DNA from: Pedobacter helvus
GTDB lineage: Bacteria; Bacteroidota; Bacteroidia; Sphingobacteriales; Sphingobacteriaceae
NCBI RefSeq assembly: GCF_005925325.1
Contig: NZ_SRMP01000001.1
Coordinates: forward strand, 744,001-808,000
Direction of reading: 5' to 3'
DNA: 64,000 nucleotides
Shown here piece by piece: positions 25,933 to 34,253 of the stretch. How positions within the stretch are numbered: position 1 is the stretch's first letter; the number at the start of each line of letters is the position of its first letter. Under the pieces are notes generated by a model that did not search any database, was not told the origin of the DNA, and worked only from the letters and a program-made list of their open reading frames with translations. A program made the translations under genes and the position numbers.

Positions 25933-27858
25933 ATGGCAAAAAAACAAGTTGCAGAAAAAGAACTAGAGGCTAAAACAGCCGAACTACAAGGTGCAGACGC
26001 CCGTTTGAACCAAAAGGAAACTATTGAGTCAGAAGCTGATTCAGTATCGATCGAGCAGATCAAATCACAATTAGCAACCCCTTCAGCAGATTTTGACTGG
26101 GATGCAGACGACAAAGTTTTTGGTAACTACAATGATGAAGACCGTAAAAAGTTTGAAGCAATGTATACTGATACTTTCAATCAAATCACTCAAGGTGAGA
26201 TCATTTCTGGTACAGTAGTATCAATCAACAACAAAGACGTAGTATTAAACGTAGGTTTTAAATCTGACGGTTTAGTATCTGCTTCTGAGTTCCGTGATCT
26301 TCCTGATTTGAAAATTGGCGATTCAGTTGACGTGTTTGTAGAAGCACCTGAAGATGCAAATGGCCAGTTAATTTTATCTCGCAAGAGAGCAAAAACTCAA
26401 CGTTCTTGGGAAACTATCAACGCTGCGCTTGACAATGACACAATCATCAACGGTTTCGTTAAGAGCCGTACTAAAGGTGGTCTTATTGTTGACATTATGG
26501 GTGTTGAGGCGTTCTTGCCAGGATCTCAAATCGACATTAAACCAATCCGTGATTACGATGTTTATGTTGGTAAAACAATGGAATTTAAAGTGGTTAAAAT
26601 TAACCATGAGTTTAAAAACGTTGTAGTATCACACAAAGTATTGATCGAGGACGATTTAGAGTCACAAAAAGTTGAAATCGTTTCTAAATTAGAAAAAGGA
26701 CAAGTACTTGAAGGTACTGTTAAAAATATCACTGATTTCGGTGTGTTCATCGATCTTGGTGGCGTAGACGGTTTATTACACATCACTGATATTTCTTGGG
26801 GCCGTATAGAGCATCCAAAAGAAGTATTAGCATTGGATCAAAAAATCAACGTTGTTGTTTTAGATTTTGATGATGAGAAAAAACGTATCGCATTAGGCTT
26901 AAAACAATTAACTGCTCACCCTTGGGAGAATTTAGATGCAGCTATCCAAGTTGGTTCTAAAGTAAAAGGTAAAATCGTAACTGTTGCAGATTACGGTGCT
27001 TTCTTAGAAATCATCCCTGGTGTTGAAGGTTTAATCCACGTTTCAGAAATGAGCTGGTCACAAAACTTACGTTCTCCACAAGAGTTCTTAAAAGTTGGTG
27101 ATGAAATCGAAGCTGAAGTTTTAACTTTAGACAGAGACGAGCGCAAAATGAGCTTGGGTATCAAACAATTAACTCAAGATCCTTGGGGCGGCGTTGCTGA
27201 GAAATATCCAGTTGGAAGCAAACACCAAGCTGTTGTTAAAAACATGACTAACTTCGGTGTATTTGTTGAAATTGAAGAAGGAATTGACGGATTAATCCAC
27301 ATTTCTGATCTTTCTTGGAGCAAAAAAATCAACCACCCTAACGAGTTCACCAAAGTTGGCGATACTTTAGATGTTGTTGTGTTAGAACTTGATGTTGATA
27401 ACCGCAAATTATCTCTAGGTCACAAACAATTGGAAGAGAATCCTTGGGATACTTTCGAAACTATCTTCACTTTAGATTCAATTCATCAAGGTACAGTAAT
27501 TAAAGTAACTGATAAAGGTGCTGTAATTGCATTACCATATGGCGTTGAAGGTTTTGTACCAACAAAACACATGGCTAAAGAAGACGGTTCTGTATTAAAA
27601 GCTGATGAAACTGCTGATTTCAAAATCATCGAGTTTAACAAAGATGCTAAACGTATCGTTGTTTCTCACGCTCGTATTTGGGAAGAAGCTAAAGCAGAGG
27701 TAGTTGCAGAAGAAAGAGCAGCTAAGAAAAAAGATGCGAAAGCAGCTAGCTCAGCAGTTAAAAAAGTGAAAGATTCAGTAGAGAAATCAACATTAGGTGA
27801 TCTTGATGTATTAGCTCAATTGAAATCTCAAATGGAAAACAATGAGAAAAAAGGTTAA
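25933..27858 (+). CDS. rpsA: 30S ribosomal protein S1
   Basis: RNA-binding ribosomal protein needed for mRNA recruitment. The 641-residue protein has a Bacteroidota-style N-terminal extension (~75 residues, Ala/Glu/Gln-rich) and six S1 OB-fold domains, recognised by repeated GxVxxxxxxGxxVxxxGxxGxxxxS patterns: domains 3-5 are nearest the consensus (GTVKNITDFGVFIDLGGVDG; GKIVTVADYGAFLEIIPGVEG; AVVKNMTNFGVFVEIEEGIDG). It is monocistronic with its own promoter and a strong terminator. The tail is Lys/Ala-rich. Confidence 0.98.
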   Translation: MAKKQVAEKELEAKTAELQGADARLNQKETIESEADSVSIEQIKSQLATPSADFDWDADDKVFGNYNDEDRKKFEAMYTDTFNQITQGEIISGTVVSINNKDVVLNVGFKSDGLVSASEFRDLPDLKIGDSVDVFVEAPEDANGQLILSRKRAKTQRSWETINAALDNDTIINGFVKSRTKGGLIVDIMGVEAFLPGSQIDIKPIRDYDVYVGKTMEFKVVKINHEFKNVVVSHKVLIEDDLESQKVEIVSKLEKGQVLEGTVKNITDFGVFIDLGGVDGLLHITDISWGRIEHPKEVLALDQKINVVVLDFDDEKKRIALGLKQLTAHPWENLDAAIQVGSKVKGKIVTVADYGAFLEIIPGVEGLIHVSEMSWSQNLRSPQEFLKVGDEIEAEVLTLDRDERKMSLGIKQLTQDPWGGVAEKYPVGSKHQAVVKNMTNFGVFVEIEEGIDGLIHISDLSWSKKINHPNEFTKVGDTLDVVVLELDVDNRKLSLGHKQLEENPWDTFETIFTLDSIHQGTVIKVTDKGAVIALPYGVEGFVPTKHMAKEDGSVLKADETADFKIIEFNKDAKRIVVSHARIWEEAKAEVVAEERAAKKKDAKAASSAVKKVKDSVEKSTLGDLDVLAQLKSQMENNEKKG

Positions 27859-27883
27859 TCCTTAATTCTTATTCCAAATATTA

Positions 27884-27918
27884 AATCCTGATAGCGAAAG
27901 TTATCAGGATTTTTTTTG
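27884..27918 (+). terminator. Terminator of rpsA
   Basis: Stem AATCCTGATAGC / GTTATCAGGATT (one G-U pair) closed by a GAAA tetraloop (27896-27899) and followed by T8. A textbook intrinsic terminator. Confidence 0.92.
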
Positions 27919-27994
27919 TTTAGTCTTGCCGTTATTGCGAGGAGGAACGACGAAGAAATCTTTAGATAGTAAAATATAAGACTGCCATTATCTA

Positions 27995-28061
27995 AACCAT
28001 ATAAGAAATATAAGTTTATCGAAGCCTAAAACTTATATTTACTTAAATGTCTTATATGGTT
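27995..28061. repeat. Composite inverted repeat
   Basis: Outer arms AACCATATAAGA (27995-28006) and TCTTATATGGTT (28050-28061) are perfect; inner arms AAATATAAGTTT (28006-28017) and AAACTTATATTT (28029-28040) are also perfect, with nine unpaired bases on the right side only. The internal sequence also repeats the ATATAAG core directly. Likely a dispersed palindromic repeat unit. Confidence 0.7.
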
Positions 28062-28249
28062 CAAATAATTCGAAAATGAAAGTAAGCACTTATCGGTAAC
28101 TCCGGCCTGCTTTCGCTTATAGTCCTCATTTCGTTGCACTACATTCCGAGCTAATCCGCTCCATCAGGTTTATTTAACAAATGCAACCATTTCTCGGCAA
28201 CAATATAATGCAAAAACCAGCATAAAAACTCAAAAACATTCAATCTTAA

Positions 28250-28280
28250 TTGTAAGCTTTGTAAATTAATATTACTTTTG
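28250..28280 (+). promoter_or_regulatory. Promoter of the GH20 gene, nearly leaderless
   Basis: TTG at 28250-28252, 20-base spacer, TACTTTTG at 28273-28280. Only three bases separate the -7 box from the ATG at 28284, so the transcript would start at or next to the start codon. Confidence 0.65.
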
Positions 28281-28283
28281 GTT

Positions 28284-29954
28284 ATGAAGAAGTTTGTAAC
28301 CACAGCATTATTTCTAAGCACCGCTTTATTTTCAACTGCTCAAATCAGTATCATTCCTAAACCTGTTTCGGTAACCATAGGCCAGCAAGGCAAAGGCTTT
28401 ACCATAAATGCACAAACCAGAATTGTAATAGAAAATGATTCATTAAAAAATGCAGCTACTTTCTTTAACAATTACTTAGAAAAGTATCTTCACTTAAAAC
28501 TAACAATTACCAATACTAAGCCAGCTGAAAATTTTATAGCTTTAACTATAGATCCTAAAGCAAGTAACTCTAAAGATGCCTATAACCTTACCTCCTATCA
28601 GCAAAACATCAGCATTGTAGGAAATTCTCAAGCGGGTGCTTTTTACGGCATACAATCTTTAATTCAGTTGCTTCCAACTCAAAAAAATATAGCACTAAAC
28701 ATACCTGAAGTTAGCATAAATGATTATCCACGCTTCGATTACCGCGGAATGCACCTAGACGTAAGTCGTCGTTTCTTTGATGTTGCTTTTATCAAACAGT
28801 ACATCGATTATCTCGCTTTTCATAAAATGAATTACTTCCATTGGCACCTAACAGATGATCATGGTTGGAGAATTGAAATTAAAAAATACCCTAAGCTTAC
28901 CGAAGTTGGTGCTTGGCGAAATGGTAGTATTGTTGGTTTATGGCCCGGCAAAGGCAACGAGCACATCAAATATCAGGTGTTACCTAACGATGTAAAAATT
29001 ACTCCCGCAAACGCTATAATTAAAACAGATGGTGTTAGACATGGCGGGTTTTACACCCAAGATGAGGTTAGAGAAGTAGTTAAGTACGCAGCAGAGAGAT
29101 ATATTACTGTAATTCCAGAAATTGAAATGCCAGCACATAGCATGGCAGCTTTGGCAGCTTACCCAGAATTTGGCACCGACCCAAAAAGTGGCTATAAAGT
29201 GGCAGAAACCTGGGGAATGATGAACAAGTACAACAATGTTTTTCAACCTACTGACAAAACCTTTGGCTTTTTAGAAGATGTACTGACGGAAGTGATGTCC
29301 CTATTCCCTTCGCAATATATCCACATTGGTGGTGATGAAGCTTCGAAGATTTGGTGGAGACAATCTGCTGAAACGCAAAAAATCATGAAAGAAAAAGGTA
29401 TTAAAGATGAAGTGGCTTTGCAGAGTTATTTCATTCATCGCATTGAGAAATTCGTGAATAGCAGAGGTAAAACCATTATTGGCTGGGACGAGATTCTAGA
29501 TGGCGGTTTAGCACCAAATGCCATTGTTATGAGCTGGCGAGGCGAAAAAGGTGGCATTGCCGCAGCAAAGGTGAAACAAAGAGTAGTCATGTCGCCAGAA
29601 GAAAAGTTATACCTAAACCATAAGCAATTTATGAAGGATGATAGCTTAGCAGCTAACAAGTTCTTACCTCTGGAAACGGTTTACAATTATGAACCTGTAC
29701 CGGCAGAGTTGAATGCAGAACAAGCGCAATACATTTGGGGCGCTCAAGGCAATTTGTGGTCTGAATATATTGGAAATCCAGAGAAAGTCCAGTATATGAT
29801 CTTCCCTCGCATGGATGCTTTAAGTGAAATTCAATGGTCGCAAAAAGAGCAAAAAAACTATACAGACTTCCAGAACAGGTTAAAAGCTCAGTTTAAACGT
29901 TACGACTTAATGGGGATAACTTATAGCAAGCGCTATTTAACCCCAAACCCCTAA
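28284..29954 (+). CDS. Beta-N-acetylhexosaminidase, glycoside hydrolase family 20
   Basis: Exported exo-enzyme removing terminal GlcNAc/GalNAc from chitin, glycans or peptidoglycan fragments. From the ATG at 28284 it has a signal peptide (ending FSTAQ), a GH20b N-terminal domain (SIIPKPVSVTIG; AFYGIQSLIQLLP), and the catalytic barrel starting YPRFDYRGMHLDVSRRFF with HWHLTDDHGWRIEIKKYP and the catalytic pair Asp351-Glu352 in HIGGDEASK. 556 residues. A two-codon longer frame begins at a TTG inside the promoter and is not used. Monocistronic. Confidence 0.95.
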   Translation: MKKFVTTALFLSTALFSTAQISIIPKPVSVTIGQQGKGFTINAQTRIVIENDSLKNAATFFNNYLEKYLHLKLTITNTKPAENFIALTIDPKASNSKDAYNLTSYQQNISIVGNSQAGAFYGIQSLIQLLPTQKNIALNIPEVSINDYPRFDYRGMHLDVSRRFFDVAFIKQYIDYLAFHKMNYFHWHLTDDHGWRIEIKKYPKLTEVGAWRNGSIVGLWPGKGNEHIKYQVLPNDVKITPANAIIKTDGVRHGGFYTQDEVREVVKYAAERYITVIPEIEMPAHSMAALAAYPEFGTDPKSGYKVAETWGMMNKYNNVFQPTDKTFGFLEDVLTEVMSLFPSQYIHIGGDEASKIWWRQSAETQKIMKEKGIKDEVALQSYFIHRIEKFVNSRGKTIIGWDEILDGGLAPNAIVMSWRGEKGGIAAAKVKQRVVMSPEEKLYLNHKQFMKDDSLAANKFLPLETVYNYEPVPAELNAEQAQYIWGAQGNLWSEYIGNPEKVQYMIFPRMDALSEIQWSQKEQKNYTDFQNRLKAQFKRYDLMGITYSKRYLTPNP

Positions 29955-29968
29955 AGGGGCTTTTCCTT
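29948..29968 (+). terminator. Short terminator overlapping the GH20 stop codon
   Basis: CCCC (29948-29951), loop TAAA containing most of the stop codon, GGGG (29956-29959), followed by a T-rich CTTTTCCTTT. Short but GC-rich stem. Confidence 0.5.
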
Positions 29969-29988
29969 TATAAGAGCATTATTAATTT

Positions 29989-30036
29989 GCCACAGATGCA
30001 CAGATTTTATGAAAAACAAATCTGTGCATCTGTGGC
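29989..30036. repeat. 19-bp perfect inverted repeat, copy 1 of a dispersed family
   Basis: Arms GCCACAGATGCACAGATTT (29989-30007) and AAATCTGTGCATCTGTGGC (30018-30036) with a 10-base loop, between the convergent GH20 and AraC-type genes. Related, more degenerate copies occur at 33230-33291 and 62076-62176. It may double as a bidirectional terminator. Confidence 0.75.
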
Positions 30037-30048
30037 TATTTTAAATTA

Positions 30049-30972
30049 TCACAAAACCAACTTAGGCATTACACCCTGCGATTGAAAAGCGCCTGGGGTC
30101 ATCCCTACAATCTTTTTAAATGCCCTGATGAAATAATTTGCATCATTAAAACCTAATTCGTAACTAATGGCTGCGATTTTAATTCCAGGTTTAAGCAACA
30201 TTTCTTTAGCCTTTTTCATCTTCTCAGCCAAGATAAAATCATTTGGGCTTACCCCTAATTCTCTCTTAAACAAACGATAAAAAGTAGCTTTACTCATACA
30301 AGCCTTATTGCTCAAACTTTCGATGCTGATTTTCTCGTTAAGGTTAGATTTGATATATCCAATTACGTAAGCCAGCGGATTGTTGTTAAGCGATTCGCCT
30401 TGTAAAAGTGTTAGGTTTTGGGTTTGCATAATCCTCACCAACAACTCTTTCAAAGTCAAATCTGCCAAAACATCTTTCTCTCTAGAAGTATCAGAGCAAA
30501 CTCTAATCACCTTGTTAATTAGGTAGGCTATTTCCTCGTTGTTGTAGAAATGATATTCATCATAATTCAACTTCCACTCTTCATCACTACTCTCTTTTGG
30601 AAAATATTCATTCAAATATTTGATAGTTTGTTTAATCTGTCCGTTATCAATAGCCAAAGCAATACATTGTGTTGGGTTTAAATCTGTAGCTTCCGGAAAA
30701 TCGATACGCATGGTTTCTAAAGGAGGAACAATCACCGTTTCACCTGGCAAATATTCAAACTCCTTCTTCTCATTCAAATGCATTACTTTTTTGCCACGCA
30801 ACATACTGGTGATCACAAAATCATCAAAAGTTAAGGGTACTTTGTAAGATTGTGTATAAGTTTCAAACACATTTAGCTCACAACGTTCCAATGTGTACGA
30901 GGTTCTATTCTCTACCAAGGTTTGCAATTGCGATTCGCTGCTTAGTTTTACCAAATCAAGTTTGTGGTTCAT
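30049..30972 (-). CDS. AraC family transcriptional regulator
   Basis: A 307-residue regulator with an N-terminal cupin-like sensing domain (FDDFVITSMLRGKKVMHLNEKKEFEYLPGETVIVPP) and a C-terminal pair of helix-turn-helices (NEKISIESLSNKACMSKATFYRLFKRELGVSPNDFI; IKIAAISYELGFNDANYFIRAFKKIVGMTPGAF). It is divergent from an aldehyde dehydrogenase gene; the shared region contains two direct repeats with AraC-type spacing. It resembles regulators of alcohol/aldehyde catabolism; the inducer is unknown. Confidence 0.94.
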   Translation of the reverse strand: MNHKLDLVKLSSESQLQTLVENRTSYTLERCELNVFETYTQSYKVPLTFDDFVITSMLRGKKVMHLNEKKEFEYLPGETVIVPPLETMRIDFPEATDLNPTQCIALAIDNGQIKQTIKYLNEYFPKESSDEEWKLNYDEYHFYNNEEIAYLINKVIRVCSDTSREKDVLADLTLKELLVRIMQTQNLTLLQGESLNNNPLAYVIGYIKSNLNEKISIESLSNKACMSKATFYRLFKRELGVSPNDFILAEKMKKAKEMLLKPGIKIAAISYELGFNDANYFIRAFKKIVGMTPGAFQSQGVMPKLVL

Positions 30973-31035
30973 CTTTCTGCTTTGGTTAAATAACGGATTA
31001 CTCTATTCGTTTGTTAAGTAAAGATATAATTATTT

Positions 31036-31043
31036 CAAATCTA
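31036..31043 (-). promoter_or_regulatory. -7 box of the araC-type gene
   Basis: Minus strand TAGATTTG, matching TAnnTTTG, with a leader of about 63 bases. Its -33 region would lie inside the distal direct repeat (31054-31071). Confidence 0.5.
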
Positions 31044-31053
31044 TTACATTCCG

Positions 31054-31092
31054 TGAAACGATAATGCTATCGGTTGAAACGATTTTACTATC
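31054..31092. promoter_or_regulatory. Two direct repeats, probable AraC-type operator
   Basis: TGAAACGATAATGCTATC (31054-31071) and TGAAACGATTTTACTATC (31075-31092) match at 15 of 18 bases and are offset by 21 bp, two helical turns, the classic arrangement of AraC-family half-sites. The proximal copy ends where the -33 element of the dehydrogenase promoter should be. Confidence 0.75.
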
Positions 31093-31112
31093 CCTCAAGG
31101 TACGATGATTTA

Positions 31113-31120
31113 TAGGTTTG
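31113..31120 (+). promoter_or_regulatory. -7 box of the aldehyde dehydrogenase gene
   Basis: TAGGTTTG, 21 bases before the ATG. No good -33 TTG lies 19-21 bases upstream; the operator half-site is there instead, as expected for an activator-dependent promoter. Confidence 0.6.
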
Positions 31121-31141
31121 TAACAACCAAATTTTAAAATC

Positions 31142-32647
31142 ATGGAACAAATTGTAAAAAAACCAGAATTCAAATCGCATTACGATAATTATATTAACGG
31201 TCAGTTTGTACCACCAGTTAACGGGAAATACTTTGATAATATCTCTCCAATTGATGGGAAAGTGTTTACCAAGGCGGCGCATTCTAGTCCAGAAGATTTA
31301 GAATTGGCAGTTAATGCAGCGGCCGAGGCTTTCAAAACATGGGGCAAAACTTCTGCTACCGAAAGAAGTATCATTCTTAATAAAATTGCTCAGCGTATTG
31401 AAGATAATTTGGAATACCTAGCTACGGTAGAAACCATCGATAATGGCAAAGCAATTAGAGAAACTTTAACAGCAGATTTACCATTGGGCGTAGATCACTT
31501 CAGGTATTTTGCCTCGGTAATTCGTGCAGAAGAAGGCTCACATACTGAACTAGATGAGCATACGGTTTCTTTAATCGTACACGAGCCGATTGGTGTGGTA
31601 GCACAAATCATTCCTTGGAACTTCCCTCTATTGATGGGAATTTGGAAATTAGCTCCTGCCCTAGCTGCCGGAAATACAGTAGTGTTGAAACCAGCAGAAA
31701 GCACGCCAACTTCTATCCTGGTGCTAATGGAGTTAATTGGTGATTTATTGCCTCCAGGAGTTGTTAACGTAGTGAATGGATTTGGTGCAGAGCTAGGTCG
31801 TCATTTAGTAACCAATCCAAAAGTGAACAAAGCCGCGTTTACAGGTTCTACTCCTACTGGTCGTTTGGTAATGCAATATGCTACAGAGAACATCATTCCG
31901 GTAACTTTAGAACTAGGTGGTAAATCTCCAAACGTATTTTTCAATTCAGTAATGGATGAAGATGATGCTTTTTTAGACAAGGCAATTGAAGGTGCAGTGT
32001 TATTTGCCTTAAACCAAGGTGAAATTTGCACTTGTCCATCGAGATTATTGGTACAAGAAGATATTTATGAGAAGTTCATCGCTAAAGTAATCGAAAGAAC
32101 CAACGCCATTAAAGTGGGCAGCCCTTTAGACAAAACAGTGATGATGGGTGCACAAGCTTCGAAAATCCAATTCGAGAAAATTAAATCTTACATCGAATTA
32201 GGGAAACAAGAAGGCGCCGAAGTATTAACAGGTGGCGATATCAACGAATTACCAGGCGAATTAGGCGGTGGTTACTACATTAAACCAACCATTTTTAAAG
32301 GCCATAACAAAATGCGCATTTTCCAGGAAGAGATTTTTGGCCCTGTGTTAGCTGTTACTACTTTTAAAACGGTAGAAGAAGCGATTGAAATTGCCAATGA
32401 TACATTATACGGTTTAGGTGCTGGTGTTTGGACTAGAGATGCGCACGAGCTTTATCAAGTACCAAGAGCTATCCAAGCTGGTCGTGTTTGGGTAAACCAA
32501 TACCACGCTTATCCAGCTGGTGCGCCATTTGGAGGTTACAAACAATCTGGTGTAGGTAGAGAAAATCATAAGATGATGTTGGGCCATTATCGCCAAACAA
32601 AGAACATGTTGATCTCTTACGACAAAAACAAATTGGGCTTCTTTTAG
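31142..32647 (+). CDS. NAD(P)-dependent aldehyde dehydrogenase (ExaC/AldB-like)
   Basis: Oxidises aldehydes to carboxylic acids. The 501-residue protein has the substrate/NAD segments [21 protein letters not shown] and [12 protein letters not shown], general base Glu257 ([13 protein letters not shown]), catalytic Cys296 ([11 protein letters not shown]) and the [13 protein letters not shown] motif. The GEICTCPSR variant is typical of the acetaldehyde/chloroacetaldehyde dehydrogenase group. It is followed by a DUF779 gene, a frequent partner of this enzyme, and divergent from an AraC-type regulator with a clear operator. Confidence 0.96.
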   Translation: MEQIVKKPEFKSHYDNYINGQFVPPVNGKYFDNISPIDGKVFTKAAHSSPEDLELAVNAAAEAFKTWGKTSATERSIILNKIAQRIEDNLEYLATVETIDNGKAIRETLTADLPLGVDHFRYFASVIRAEEGSHTELDEHTVSLIVHEPIGVVAQIIPWNFPLLMGIWKLAPALAAGNTVVLKPAESTPTSILVLMELIGDLLPPGVVNVVNGFGAELGRHLVTNPKVNKAAFTGSTPTGRLVMQYATENIIPVTLELGGKSPNVFFNSVMDEDDAFLDKAIEGAVLFALNQGEICTCPSRLLVQEDIYEKFIAKVIERTNAIKVGSPLDKTVMMGAQASKIQFEKIKSYIELGKQEGAEVLTGGDINELPGELGGGYYIKPTIFKGHNKMRIFQEEIFGPVLAVTTFKTVEEAIEIANDTLYGLGAGVWTRDAHELYQVPRAIQAGRVWVNQYHAYPAGAPFGGYKQSGVGRENHKMMLGHYRQTKNMLISYDKNKLGFF

Positions 32648-32663
32648 GCTTTAACTGTATTGC

Positions 32664-32754
32664 CGTCATTCCCGCAGCTTGTCCAGAATAATCGGGATAG
32701 GCGGGAATCTCAAAATTACATGCTTTAAGATTCCCGATTAAATCGGGAATGACG
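32664..32754. repeat. MITE-like palindromic element inside the aldehyde dehydrogenase cluster
   Basis: A 91-base element bounded by CGTCATTCCCG (32664-32674) and its reverse complement CGGGAATGACG (32744-32754), with an internal dyad ATTCCCGAT-taa-ATCGGGAAT (32730-32750). It carries no gene and no obvious target duplication. Similar CCCGAT/ATCGGG palindromes occur at 25643-25659. Confidence 0.7.
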
Positions 32755-32776
32755 AAACGGAAAAAAAGGAGGACAA

Positions 32777-33151
32777 ATGGTTAAACGATTAGATAGTACA
32801 GAAAAAGCAAAAGCGCTCATACAGGAACTAAAAACCCAACACGGCGAACTGATGTTCTATCAAGCGGGAGGTTGCTGCGAAGGCACCCAACCCCAATGCT
32901 TCCAAAAAGGAGGTTTTTATGTTCGAATGAATGACATCCTACTGGGAACCATAGCCGATTGTGAGTTTTGGGTAGATAAAGATCTATTCGAATATTGGAA
33001 ATTCTCCCATTTTACGCTCGATGTATTAGATGGATTTGGTGTAGGTGGTTTTTCTTTAGAAACTCCGCTCGGCAAAACCTTCAAAATACATTACAGGTTA
33101 TTTACAGAAGAGGAATTGAATAACCTAGAGCCAATAACAACCGCAAAATAA
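32777..33151 (+). CDS. DUF779 domain-containing protein
   Basis: A 124-residue cytosolic protein of the DUF779 family, which commonly accompanies aldehyde dehydrogenases; its biochemical role is not established. Conserved features include the Cys cluster AGGCCEGTQPQCF (Cys33, Cys34, Cys41) that could bind metal, and DGFGVGGFSLETPLGKTF. An AAAAGGAGG sequence sits five bases before the ATG, an unusually strong ribosome-binding site for this phylum, perhaps compensating for the repeat element inserted between it and the dehydrogenase gene. Confidence 0.88.
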   Translation: MVKRLDSTEKAKALIQELKTQHGELMFYQAGGCCEGTQPQCFQKGGFYVRMNDILLGTIADCEFWVDKDLFEYWKFSHFTLDVLDGFGVGGFSLETPLGKTFKIHYRLFTEEELNNLEPITTAK

Positions 33152-33178
33152 TTCTTAGTTTATATTTTGGTTTGATTT

Positions 33179-33211
33179 GCCAGTAAGTCGCGGGGGCTTA
33201 CTGGCTTTTTT
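33179..33211 (+). terminator. Terminator after the DUF779 gene
   Basis: Stem GCCAGTAAG (33179-33187) / CTTACTGGC (33197-33205), 9-base GC-rich loop, then T6. Confidence 0.9.
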
Positions 33212-33229
33212 AATGTGAAATTGGTTTTC

Positions 33230-33291
33230 TTAGCCACAGATAAAGAATAAGAAAATTTAAAAGGAATAATTATTTGTGCATCTGTAACTAA
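33230..33291. repeat. Degenerate copy of the GCCACAGAT repeat family
   Basis: TTAGCCACAGAT (33230-33241) faces ATCTGTAACTAA (33280-33291), preceded by ATTTGTGC. The ends match those of the copies at 29989 and 62076; the middle is AT-rich and not conserved. Confidence 0.55.
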
Positions 33292-33394
33292 ACTCTAGCT
33301 AAATCAAATTCTCATTCCAACATCCTCTTTTTTAATTTTATTGCAGAAATCAATCGAAAAACCCAATATTTGAGCATCAATTGTAAAATCAAAT

Positions 33395-33607
33395 ATGTTG
33401 CGCAAAATCATAGCTGTTGTTGTTACTGTCATTGCTCTTTGGGCCATTAAAGAAACTGTTGTTATTTTCACTTCTACCGATGCAGATATTGTAGCGAAAA
33501 GAGATCAGCTAAAATTAGCGAGCCTAAGCATCACTATACCTTTGGTGATCATTAGCTTGCTGCTATGGCGCCCTAAACCAAAAGGAGAAGATCATGGCCC
33601 ACAATAA
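33395..33607 (+). CDS. Small membrane protein, hypothetical
   Basis: A 70-residue protein with two predicted membrane helices (IIAVVVTVIALWAI at ~5-18 and LSITIPLVIISLLLW at ~44-58) joined by a short soluble loop. It overlaps the start of the methyltransferase gene by 14 bases, which suggests translational coupling. No family recognised. Confidence 0.65.
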   Translation: MLRKIIAVVVTVIALWAIKETVVIFTSTDADIVAKRDQLKLASLSITIPLVIISLLLWRPKPKGEDHGPQ

Positions 33608-34253
33608 AGATTTTTTACAGCAATTAGCTTCGCAATTAAGCTGCCCAAAAAATACCGAAGGCATTGAAGTAGCAAACAGTATGCACGAAAGTAATATCAG
33701 GATGACAAGAGCTGCAATTAATGCTTTAAAGCTCGCTAATGGCGATTTGATTTTAGAGCTTGGCCATGGCAATTGTAAACACCTGCCAGAAATTTTAGAG
33801 AAAGCCGAACGTACCTCTTACTATGGATTGGAAATTTCGGAGCTAATGCAAAAACAAGCTGCCGAAGTGAACAAGGTGGCAATGCAAGCAAACAGAGCTT
33901 CGTTTCATTTATACGATGGCCAGAAAATTCCTTTCTCTGACAATACTTTCCATAAAACACTAACTGTCAATACCATCTATTTCTGGAAAGCCCCAGAAGA
34001 ATTCATCAAGGAGATTTATCGCGTTTTAAAACCAGATGGGCTATTAGCCATCAGCTTTGCGGATAAAAACTTTATGGAAAGCCTACCTTTTACTGCGTAT
34101 GGATTTGATTTGTACAGCAAAGAAAGAATTTACGCCTTAGCTGAAGTAGCCGGTTTTAAAGTAAGAGACATCTCATCAACCACTGAAAAAATTAGAAGCA
34201 AAGCTGGCGATGAGGTAGAAAGATTATTTTACGCGGCCCTGCTTCAAAAATAG
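33594..34253 (+). CDS. Class I SAM-dependent methyltransferase
   Basis: A 219-residue methyltransferase of the Methyltransf_11 type: motif I ILELGHGNCKHLPEIL, acidic YYGLEIS, KIPFSDNTFHKTLTVN as motif post-I/II, and YRVLKPDGLLAISFADKNFM. The glycine-rich loop reads ELGHGN, as in ubiquinone/menaquinone-type enzymes, but the substrate cannot be deduced. AAAGGAGAAG precedes the ATG within the 3' end of the upstream small membrane protein gene. Confidence 0.92.
   Translation: MAHNKDFLQQLASQLSCPKNTEGIEVANSMHESNIRMTRAAINALKLANGDLILELGHGNCKHLPEILEKAERTSYYGLEISELMQKQAAEVNKVAMQANRASFHLYDGQKIPFSDNTFHKTLTVNTIYFWKAPEEFIKEIYRVLKPDGLLAISFADKNFMESLPFTAYGFDLYSKERIYALAEVAGFKVRDISSTTEKIRSKAGDEVERLFYAALLQK

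Larger units (their letters stand above)
27919..28283. repeat. Repeat-rich intergenic region upstream of the GH20 gene
   Basis: Contains, in order, a TTGCGAGGAGGAACGACGAA segment (from 27937), the long inverted repeat at 27995-28061, and a stretch around 28085-28165 (GCTTTCGCTTATAGTCCTCA) typical of dispersed Sphingobacteriaceae intergenic repeats. No coding potential seen. The GH20 promoter is at the right end. Confidence 0.55.

Noticed and set aside
26700..27560. Repeated DNA blocks within rpsA
   Set aside because: They are the homologous S1 domains of the protein, not a DNA repeat element.
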